Shown in pieces: positions 1 through 11,600 of a stretch of 64,000 nucleotides of DNA. The position numbers and the translations under genes were made by a program. Each line of letters opens with the position of its first letter. The stretch's first letter is position 1. Source of the stretch: Babylonia areolata (lineage: Eukaryota > Mollusca > Gastropoda > Neogastropoda > Buccinidae); NCBI RefSeq assembly GCF_041734735.1, contig NC_134898.1, positions 51,022,433 to 51,086,432 of the forward strand. Direction: 5' to 3'. A model generated the notes under the pieces. The model searched no databases and was not told the origin of the DNA. It saw nothing but the letters and a program-made list of their open reading frames with translations.

Positions 1-484
1 CCCACTGACTGCCATGCCCAATGAAAGGTCACAGTCACGTCACAGTGACATCAAAAGAAGGGAAATAACTCTGGAAGACTGACAATTCACACATTTGATA
101 CCGTCAGGCATACCGTCAGCCATACCTTCAGGCCACTTTCTCAGAGACTTTTTGTCTGATTATTCTGGATACTGATTTACGAATAGAAACACCTCTTTCT
201 GCCGCTTTTGTTTGTTTGTTTGTTTTGTTTTGTTTTATTTTGCTTTTTCATGGCAGTCAAAAGGTTAATGTTTCCTTGAAGATTTATCTAGATGTGTAGT
301 TTCAGTATATAAAAAAAGATTAATAAAAAAAACAACAACAAACATTTGATGTGGTGTAGCATTTACGGGGATAAGTCTGCACACTCTGACACCTTCAAAG
401 TGGAAGTGGAAGTGAAAGAGAAAGTAAAAGTGAAAGTGGAAGCGAAAGTGAAAGTGAAAGTGAAACAGGAAGAGGGAGGCTGAC
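1..484. other. Intron 26 (partial)
   Basis: No exon is seen. It holds a T/G-rich tract (about 208-245) and a hexanucleotide (TTTCAC-type, minus strand) tract at about 398-470, which begins shortly after the exon 26 donor. Confidence 0.6.
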
Positions 485-627
485 CTCTGGCGGCCAGACA
501 CTGCAGCACAATGCCCAGGTGCTCCAGGCTGAGGAAGTCCATCCCACTGGAGGACACCGTCTCCAGGAACCGGCGCCACACATTGTCCAGGTTCCTCGTC
601 AGCGACCACAGTGTTGTCCCCCGCTCC
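485..627 (-). CDS. RNF213: RNF213-like coding exon 26: last exon in window
   Basis: Acceptor GTTGTCCAG, donor AGAG/GTCAGC, 143 nt, phase 2 to 1, residues 2244-2291. [20 protein letters not shown] and [15 protein letters not shown] match the vertebrate IIMEQSMRCLPAFLPDCLD and LETLGHCLAHLAGMG. The gene continues below position 1 towards the AAA1 module. Upstream of the acceptor is a 14-bp unit repeated three times. Confidence 0.93.
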
Positions 628-866
628 CTGGACAACAGGTCCATCAAACAGGTCCGTCAAACAGGTCCATCAAAAGAGAGATACTGTCATTCCACACTCC
701 ATTCTCTGCATTAACCCCCACACCAACACCTCCTCATGCCCCACGAGTTTTAACTAAGTTTGAAATATGCAAATCTGTCATATTCCTAAACGCCAAACAA
801 ACAAGGGACAACTCAAATCACAGTCTTAAACCATCATTGCTGCTGCTACTGTAAGCGAACTAAAGG

Positions 867-904
<38 letters not shown>

Positions 905-927
905 TACACACACACAGAGCAGACAAT

Positions 928-965
<38 letters not shown>

Positions 966-1139
966 CATACACACACACAGAGAGCAGAAAATCGCACGCA
1001 CACACACACACACATGCACACGCACACACACACACACACACATACACACACACACAGAGCAGACAATCGCACACACACACACACATACACACAGAGCAGA
1101 CAATCGCGCACACACACACATACACACAGAGCAGACAAT

Positions 1140-1177
<38 letters not shown>

Positions 1178-1677
1178 CAAACCCTGCTCATCATGTCTTG
1201 TTACACGGGATCAGGAAAGAGGTAGACTGGTATGTACAGGACGAAGGTGGCAGAGTGGTTAAGACACTCATCAGCCAATACAATACGGTGTCCGTAAGAT
1301 TCCGGGTTTGAACCCCAGTCTCCCCCTTTCTCCCAAGTTTGACTGGAAAATCAAACTGAGCTTCCAGTCATTCAGAACAGACGATAAACCGAGGACCTGT
1401 GCGCAACATGCACTTGGCACACTGAAAAAGAACCCATGGCAACAAAAGTGTTGTCCTCCGGCAAAATTCTGCAGAAGAAATCCACTCTGATACGCACACA
1501 AACAGACATGCAAGCGCTCAAGGCCTGTCTAAGCACGCTGGGGCATGCTGCTGGCCAGGCATCTGCCTGGCAAGGTGTGGTGTAGCCTATATATACAGAC
1601 TTTGTCCAAAAACGCAGTGACTCCTCCTTGATAAACTGAAAGTGGGTAAAACTGAAAGCAGCAAGATGTGGTGTAGC

Positions 1678-1710
<33 letters not shown>

Positions 1711-2588
1711 GACTTTGTTTCAAAACCCTTGAGAAACTGAAAGCAGAGAAACTGGAAGCAGGGTGTGTACCGTTTGTCCATGTTACTGAGCCAGCCAATG
1801 GCACACTGCGTGATGGTCTCCTTTCGCGTCACCCACTCCCTCAGGCGCTTTCTCACCATCCTTCCGCCCCCCTCCTCCTCCTTGGCAACGCCCTCCTCCT
1901 CCTCCCCCTCCTCTTCCATGTCCTCTTCCTCTTCCATGTCGTCACTCAGGTCGTCGTCCTCGTGCTTCATGCACCAGGCGATGCCTGCACAGACAGACCA
2001 GGTTAGGATCAGTCACAGATCTCATCTGTGTTGTTTTGAAGATCTGGGGAAAACATCTGTTTGGGTGTGTGTGGGGGGGATGGTGGCGGGGAGGTCTTGT
2101 GTTGTGTGTGTGTGTGTGTGTGGGTTGTGGTGTGGGGGGAGAGTGGAGGTGTTGTGTGTTGTGTGTGTGTGTGTTGTGTGTGTGTGTGTGTGTGTGTTGT
2201 GATGTGTGTGGGGGGATGGGGGCAGGGAGGTCTTGTGTTGTGTGTGTGTGTGGGGGGGGTGGAGGTGTTGTGTGTTTTGTGTGTGTGTGTGTGTGTGTGT
2301 TGTGTATACGTTCTCTGTACGTTGTTATATTGTCTTGTGCTGTGTGTGTGTGTGTGTGTTTTGTGGTGGGGGGGGTGGGGGTGGGGGGGGTGGAGGTGTT
2401 GTGTGTTGTGTATGTGTGTGTGTGTGTATACGTTCTCTGTACGTTGTTATATTGTCTTGTGCTCTGTGTGTGTGTGTAGTGTGTGTGTGTGTGTGGGGGG
2501 TGGGGGTGGGGGGTGGGAGGTGCTGTGTGTTGTGTGTGTGTGTCTGTGTTTTGTATACACTCTCTGTACATTGTTGTATCGTGTTGTG

Positions 2589-2645
<57 letters not shown>

Positions 2646-5600
2646 TTTTCTTTGTTTTTTACACACCAGTGTGGCAGGGGACCTGCTGAAGCTTTAAACT
2701 CTCTGTGCATGAATGGATCAGCATGAGCTTTGATACTACTGAGTGTAATTTTTGACATACTTGTGTAAATAAAGTGAGTCTGTTTTATAACCCAGTGTTC
2801 AGTTGCCTGTGTATTTGTGTGTTCTGTTGTGTTGTGTTGCATTGTGTTGTGTGTGTTCTGTTGTGTTGTGTTGCATTGTGTTGTGTGTGTTCTGGTGTGT
2901 TGTGTTGCATTGTGTTGTGTGTGTTCTGTTGTGTTGTGTTGCATTGTGTTGTGTGTGTTCTGTTGTGTTGTGTTGCATTGTGTTGTGTGTGTTCTGGTGT
3001 GTTGTGTTGCGTTGTGTTGTGTGTGTTCTGTTGTGTTGTGTTGCATTGTGTTGTGTGTGTTCTGTTGTGTTGTGTTGCATTGTGTTGTGTGTGTTCTGTT
3101 GTGTTGTGTTGCATTGTGTTGTGTGTGTTCTGTTGTGTTGTGTTGCATTGTGTTGTGTGTGTTCTGTTGTGTTGTGTTGCATTGTGTTGTGTGTGTTCTG
3201 TTGTGTTGTGTTGCATTGTGTTGTGTTGTGTTGTGTTGTGTTGTGTTGTGTTGTGTTGCATTGTGTTGTGTGTGTTCTGTATGCTGGATCAGTTTCCTTC
3301 ATTTTGAATCAACCGCTTGATAAAGATTTGAATGCTCTGAAGATCCTACTCTGCATATTTCAACATTTTCAAAGTAAATACAGAACATGCAGAGCTCCAG
3401 TACGCACTAATGATATTTTCAAGTCCTGAACAAAAGAAAATCAGTCTTTAAAGACTCTGCAGTGGATGAACTTATTCCTGTCTGGGAAATACCTCTAAGC
3501 TTGGCTGTCTAAATAAAATGTAGAAAAATAAAATCACTACTGCCACCATCAAATTCCCAAATAAGCTGCTTAACTCACTGAACACTGCCAAGTTACTCCC
3601 CTGCTTTTCACCACAAAAGCAAATTTTCTATCTAAAATTACGTTTAAATAACATACTTACCGTGACCCAACTAGTGCAGACTCCGGCAGGGGTCTGACAT
3701 TCCTGTCCTGTGCAAACTACTATCCGCCTATGCGGAGAAAACGAAAGCAACTACGGCCGATAACCTCCCGATAGTAGGTAACCTCCCCTTTGTCCCGCTA
3801 GCTAGCGCCCTCTTTTTCTGGCAGCCATCATGACTCCTGTTCCTGTGCTCTTCATACGGCTAAGTTTTTTCGTATTTTCTGCCTGTCTGTCGATTCTCTG
3901 GCATTCTTGTTTTTTGTCAAATTATGTCTCCAACCAGGTCACATAATTATGTAGCTCGATTGGGCAATCGTGCTAAAATTAAGGCGCGATCACAATCAAT
4001 TCGCTGACACTCTGGGCCCTCTACTCCTGGCCCTCTCAACAAAACTGCTGATTTATAAGGATTCTTCTTCTTCCAGTTGAGTAGCCACAACCAACATGCT
4101 GATTTATTCACTTGACTTGGAACGATGCTGTACACTCCCATTAATCAATTTTTTTTTAAAACTCCCCCCCACCCCTCTTGAAAGGAAATTTTCTACCTAA
4201 AATTACGTTTAAGTAACATACTGTGACCCACAAGTGCAGACTCCGGCAGGGGTCTGACATTCCTGTCCTGTGCAAACTACTATCCGCCTATGCAGAGAAA
4301 ACAAAAGTAGCTACGGCCGATAACCTCCAGGAAGTAGGTAACCTCCCTTTTGCCCCCCTGGCTTGCGCCCTCTTTTGATGTTTCCAGTCAGTTAATGAAA
4401 TTTGCAAAACAGGTTCTTAACACCAGGTGTTAGCTCTTGACAAAATATAAAGTTTCAACGCTTTCCCATTGCAGAGTACTCAAGTGCCATCTTTGACATA
4501 AACAAAACTGATAAAAATGGACAGGTCAAGGAAAGACTTGTCATTCACAAACAGAGCAAAACAATCAGCTTGTAGTAGCTATATCTGACAATGGAAATGC
4601 GGAAGATACTGCCATTAACTTATATAACAGTTCCACAAATTCCATTCAGAACTTTCTATACTTCTGATTCCCCAACCTGGAACATTCACGCGAAACAGGT
4701 AAACAAGTAATATCAGCAACAAGCAGGAACTTCCTCAGACAGGAGGAGTCACTCGTCGCTCGTTCTTACCCTCTGCAACGTTCTCTGCGCCCAATTCACG
4801 TAGGGCTTTCAGAGCCAGTCCTTTGGAGAAGCCGTTGTCGGTCATTTCCGACATGAAGAGCACAACCTTCTCCTTGTCGGTGACCGGTGCCGGCTGCGGT
4901 GCTGCTGCCTGGGGGCGCGAGGGTTGCTGCGGGTGTCGGAGAGCATCGATGCGATCCATGGCATCCTGTAGGGCTTGCTCCAGGTCCTGAGGACTGCAGT
5001 CCTCCTTCAGCAGCGACAGCATCGGGTACACATGTCTGAAACATGTCATGGGGTACACATGTCTGAAACATTATGTCATGGGGTACACGTGTCTGAAACA
5101 TCATGTCATGGGGTACACGTGTCTGAAACATTATGTCATGGGGTACACATGTCTGAAACATCATGTTATGGGGTACACAGGTCCTGAGGGCTGCAGTCCT
5201 CCTAAAGCAGTGACAGCATCGGGTAAACATATCTGAAACATGGGGTACACGTGTCTGAAATGTGTGCAGGAGAGGTTTATGTGTTATAACATTGACTCTG
5301 TTTACACAAGTCAAAAACAGTCATACAGGTACAAGGTTACATGTCTGTGTGTGCGTGCATATGTGCGTGCGTGCATGCATGTGTGTGCGTGTGTTTGAAA
5401 CCTGACAAAACGACACAGGAAATGGATGATTAGCACCCAAAGGCAGCTCTCTGTTGGCTCCACCCAAGTAGGCAAATGACTGTAAAGCACTTACAGCCTG
5501 GTCTCTGACCAAGGATAGTTGTGGCACCATCATTATCTATCTCTCTCTCTCTCTCTCCATCTATCACATGATATATAGATATATGTATATACACACCAAC

Positions 5601-8600
5601 AGACTTCAGGAGGACACTGACCATCTGATGACTCCCTGTCCTGAAGGACACACACACACACTGACCATCTGATGACTCCCTGTCCTGAGGGACACACACA
5701 CACACTGACCATCTGTTGACTCCCTGTCCTGAAGGACACACACACACACACTGACCATCTGATGACTCCCTGTCCTGAAGGACACACACACACACACTGA
5801 CCATCTGATGACTCCCTGTCCTGAGGGACACACACACACACACTGACCATCTGATGACTCCCTGTCCTGAAGGACACGCACACACACACTGACCATCTGA
5901 TGACTCCCTGTCCTGAAGGACACACACACACACTGACCATCAGATGACTCCCTGTCCTGAAGGACACACACACACACACACTGACCATCAGATGACTCCC
6001 TGTCCTGAAGGACACACACACACACACTGACCATCTGATGACTCCCTGTCCTGAAGGACACACACACACACACTGACCATCTGATGACTCCCTGTCCTGA
6101 AGGACACACACACACACACACTGACCATCTGATGACTCCCTGTCCTGAAGGACACACACACACACACTGACCATCTGATGACTCCATGTCCTGAGGGACA
6201 CACACACACTGACCATCTGATGACTCCCTGTCCTGAGGGACACACACACACACACACTGACCATCTGATGACTCCCTGTCCTGAGGGACACACACACACA
6301 CACACTGACCATCTGATGACTCTATGTCCTGAAGGACACACACACACACTGACCATCTGATGACTCCCTGTCCTGAAGGACACACACACACACTGACCAT
6401 CTGATGACTCCCTGTCCTGAGGGACACACTGACTGACCTGGACACCTCCTCCGACCCCACTTTGATCAGCTGCTGCTGCAGGAAGACCAGCTGCTCCACC
6501 GTGAAGACGTTCAGCTCGGGGTAGTCCCTGCGTTTCCTGTCCACGTAGTGCAGCCACTGTGTGTGGCACTGCTCCAGGAAGGCTGCCACCCCCGCGATGA
6601 AATCCTGCAGCCACACAGAATCACTTTGTTCACGAGAATCATACGACAGGTGCAATAGCCAAGTGGTTAAAGCGTTGGACTTTCAATCTGAAGGTCCCTG
6701 TATTGAATCTCAGTAACGGCACCTGGTGGGTAAAGGGTGGAGATTTTTCCGATCTCCCAGGTCAACATATGTGCAGACCTGCCAGTGCCTGAACCCCCTT
6801 CGTATATACAAACAGAAGATCAAACACCCCCCTGAAAACGGAGTATGGCTGCCTACATGGCAAGGTAAAAATGGTCATGCATGAAAAAGCCCACTCGTGT
6901 ACATACGAGTAAATGTGAGAGTTGCAGCCCACAAACGAAGAAGAAGATGATAGGAATCTTGGTGAATGTGAGTTAGCAGTCCTATTTTTCTAGAAGCTCT
7001 GGAAGTTGAAAATTTTTTTTTTTAAACTAATAATCTATAATAAAATATATATAAAGGGATGCAGGATTGGCAAATATACAGTAGGTTTGAAGGATTATTT
7101 CAAGAATGAAACACTTATGGAAACCTTGAGTGTGATGTGGTTGTCCATGTGACTGATGTGTAATATACACTTTCTACAATGCATCATCTAACACTACCTG
7201 ACAAATGCATTATCTAACACTACCTGATGGTCAAATAATCATGCATTCACTGACATATCAAGAGCAGAAGTATTTTCATGCGTTCATTCTTGTGCAGTGA
7301 TAGGAGAGCATTTCAGCTGAAACACTTTTCCACCAGGGAGACAACAACAATCACACTACCAGTCTGTAAGTTTTGTTAATGACTCTTTGCTGCAGTCAGC
7401 TGTGTGCGTGTAGATTACAAGGGTGTGTGCTTCATAAGCTTCTGCTTGCTGTCCTAACTCACTGAGCCCTGCACGCATACTTTGCCCTGGCATCAAAATT
7501 TGTCTCTTTAAAATGTTTTTCACAATCCTACATATGCATATACCACATAAATACACATTTCCATAAACCACAAGGTAAGGGAACTAACTTCTACTACAGT
7601 ATTTCCAGATGTGTCCACAAGTGATTTCAGAAAAAAAAAAACCAGTATATTTTTGTGTGTGTTTTTCCGCATCGACATGATATGGAAGTCTGTCGAGGGT
7701 GTAGACTCCAACAGGGTTGAATGGGTTAACTCTTTCACTGCCCAGTTTCTGTGTGAAAAACACTCCCCAGCGCCAAATATTTTAGAAACAGTGCTCTCAG
7801 TCACAGACTTAGGTTCACATCAAAACAACACAATGGACTTGTTCTTTTCAAACATGGTCAGGGGGTAAAGGTTAGTCACTTTTCTACTGGTGGGAAAGTG
7901 GCTGCACGTGTCAAGCTTTGTCACAATGTGAAAAACGGTTTTAACAACATGACCCTCAATGTTGACAAAAGTTGGCAATGGCAGTGCACTGTCTAGTCAA
8001 CAAAAGGCGCCTATGGCAGTGAAAGAGTTAAACGAATATAATGTGTTTGAATCAACACCCACCTCCAGGTCCTCCTTCATGCCAGCTCCCTTCCGGTGAC
8101 CCTTCAGCTTGCCCTGGGATGAGAACTCGGACACACAGCACACGGACCGCTTGACGTCACACAGGAACTCCACCGTCCAGTCCAGGAAGAGCACGCAGCC
8201 GTCTCTGCACAGCTGGACGTACGTCTTGCCCAGACGTATCAGGCTCTCCATGATCTGTGGACACAGCAAACACAAACAGGGTGTTGGGGAGGGGGGGGGA
8301 CCTTGTACAGAGGGTGTTTGATGTTTATAGGTGTTGTGTGTGTGTGTGTGTGTGCATGTGTGCATGCATGCGTGAATGTGTGTGTGAATGTGTGTGTATG
8401 GGTGTGTGGGAGGTGTGTGGGTGGGTGGGGGTGTGGGTGGGCGTGGGTGTGTGCATGGGTGTGTGCATGTGTGTGTGTGTGTGTGTGTGTGCACGCATGA
8501 GTTGAAAACACCAGAAAAAGACAGAACAATATATAAAACAGTACTGACTTTTGAAAACATATAACAGAAAGACAGGAGTGTACATTCAACACCACTGACT

Positions 8601-11600
8601 GTTGACATCACAACACAACAAGGAGACAGATCAGTATCAAAGACACCACTGACTGTTGACATCACAACACAACAAGGAGACAGATCAGTATCAAAGACAC
8701 CACTGACTGTTGACATCACAACACAACAAGGTGACAGATCAGTATCAAAGACACCACTGACTGTTGAAAACACAACAGATTAACAGACCAGATTTTGAAA
8801 CACAATTTACAACAGAAAAGCAGGCCAGTATCAAAAACACCACTGACTGTTGAAAACACACAACAGAAAAACAGGACAGTACTTTCAACACCACTGACTG
8901 ACAAACATCACAACAGAAAAACAGGACAGTACTTTCAACACCACTGACTGTTGAAAACACACAACAGAAAAACAGGACAGTACTTTCAACACCACTGACT
9001 GTTGAAAACACACAACAGAAAAACAGGACAGTACTTTCAACACCACTGACTGACAAACATCACAACAGAAAAACAGGACAGTACTTTCAACACCACTGGC
9101 TGTTGAAAACACACAACAGAAAAACAGGACAGTACTTTCAACACCACTGACTGACAAACATCACAACAGAAAAACAGGACAGTACTTTCAACACCACTGG
9201 CTGTTGAAAACACACAACAGAAAAACAGGACAGTACTTTCAACACCACTGACTGACAAACATCACAACAGAAAAACAGGACAGTACTTTCAACACCACTG
9301 ACTGTTGAAAACACACAACAGAAAAACAGGACAGTACTTTCAACACCACTGACTGACAAACATCACAACAGAAAAACAGGACAGTACTTTCAACACCACT
9401 GACTGTTGAAAACACACAACAGAAAAACAGGACAGTACTTTGAACACCACTGACTGACAAACATCACAACAGAAAAACAGGACAGTACTTTCAACACCAC
9501 TGACTGTTGAAAACACACAACAGAAAAACAGGACAGTACTTTCAACACCACTGGCTGTTGAAAACACACAACAGAAAAACAGGACAGTACTTTCAACACC
9601 ACTGGCTGTTGAAAACACACAACAGAAAAACAGGACAGTACTTTCAACACCACTGACTGACAAACATCACAACAGAAAAACAGGACAGTACTTTCAACAC
9701 CACTGACTGACAAACATCACAACAGAAAAACAGGACAGTACTTTCAACACCACTGACTGACAAACATCACAACAAAGACAGGCCAGTAGTAACGACGACA
9801 GCACTGACGGTGATGAATCGATCCACGTTCTCCTTCCCCTTCTCAGCCTCTCCAGCCACCAGCATGAGTCGACTCTGCAGGTCCAGCAGTTCTTCGTAGG
9901 TGTACTCGCGCGGGGGCGTGTCCATCTGTCTGTCCTCATTGTTCAGGGTGGCTGGGTCAGCCTCCTCCGACACCTTCAGCTGGATCACACTGGGAAGAGT
10001 CTGGAAGGCAATGGGCCGTGGCTTTTCACTGGTTGTTTGGCTGTGTCTTGTTTTGGACTCCCTATTACCCTCTCTTTACTTTGTTGTTGTTGTTGTTGTT
10101 GTCACAATAAATTTCTCTATGTGAAATTCAGGCTGCTCTCCCCAGGAAGAGTGCATCTCTACACTGACAGCGCCACCAATTTTTTTAGTATTTTTTCCTC
10201 CCTGCAGTTTTTAACTTGTTTTCCGAACTAAGTGGATTTTTCAACAGAATTTAGCCACAGAGAAACCTTTTGTTTCCATGGGATCTTTAACATGCACTAA
10301 GTGGATACTGCACTTGGGACCTGGGTTTATCATCTCATCTGAATGACTGGCATCCAGACCACCACTCAAGGTCTAGTGGAGGGGGAGAAAATACTGGTGA
10401 CTGTTCCAGGATTTGAACCAATGCACTCAGATTCTCTTGCTTCCGTGGTGGACGCATTACCTCTAGGCCATCACTCCACTTTTCATCTGGTCTGATTATT
10501 ATGTGTAATTCTCTTCCATGGCTTAAATATTCATTTCAAATTCCACCCTTCGTCTACCCGGTTTCCCCCCCAACCCATCATTCATCCTCCTCTCCTTCTT
10601 CTCCTGAATGATAGCACTCACATGTAAAAATCGATACTCTTAACAAAATGTCCACAAATCACCAGAATGTGTGACCGGACATTGAACAAACTTCATCACC
10701 ATCTTCCATGACTTTGTTGCTTTTCTTATATATCTTTCAACTTGTATCATTTGAACATGTCTGACTGTACTGTGCTTATTCTGATGTCTTATGTAATGTG
10801 CTTTGAACCTTTTATTATTTTTTTTTATTATTATTGTTCTTCTTCTTATTATTATTATCATTATTATTGTTATTATTATCATTATTATTATTATCACTAC
10901 TATTGTTATCATTATTATTATCATCATGTCTTCACTGCACTGATTAACACTTTTCTTCATGGAAACATGCATTACTTTTATCATTATTACTATTATTATC
11001 ATTATTATTATTATTGTTAATTATCATCGATCGTCGACTACAATGTTGATACCGGAAGTATATACTGGAGGTGGTAAAGTAAGGGAGAGAACCATAGAGG
11101 CATAGCAACTGATGATGGCAGTTGTAAACGATGTGTTCGAGCAACATGGTGTTGTAGTCTAATGTCAGTAGCTGACCAAGTCAAAGTGGCAATTTGTTTT
11201 ATAGTGAACAGTTAATAGGACATACTAGTCCAACAGATTTTCAATTATCATTATTATTACTAGTAGTAGTAGTAGCAGTATCATTATCATGTCTTCAATG
11301 CACTGATTATCACTTTTCTTCAAGGAAACATGCACTCGCAGGCCATTCTATCAGGCTGACATTTAATCATCAAACCTATCATCCAAACCAAGTCGCCTTC
11401 TGAGTTAAGTGAAACAACACCTATAAAATTTGTAGGGTTCTGCTTTGCCTAATCTTTACCACAAAGAGGAAGAGATTATTCACAAACTTTTTATATCATT
11501 TGTAACAGTAAAACGATACAAATGACACATGCTACACATTTCATTTGCAATTCAAACTATTTAAACAACAGACAACAAGCGCACTCTGACCATTCTCTGC

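Noticed and set aside
846-1194. Cysteine/valine-rich small proteins over CA/TG runs here and in many other places
   Set aside because: Low-complexity translations of dinucleotide repeats, open in several frames.
3650-3665. Resemblance of ATACTTACC in repeat R to the 5' end of U1 snRNA
   Set aside because: It is simply the complement of a splice-donor consensus; the following sequence does not match U1.
5606-6655. 349-residue minus-strand frame continuing exon 23 into the array
   Set aside because: Only the first ~55 codons match RNF213; the rest is the intron 23 minisatellite after a consensus donor.
6655-6730. tRNA genes suggested by A- and B-box strings at SINE heads (also 1241, 22867, 36612, 47468, 54640)
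   Set aside because: They lack a foldable acceptor stem and continue into SINE bodies with shared tails.
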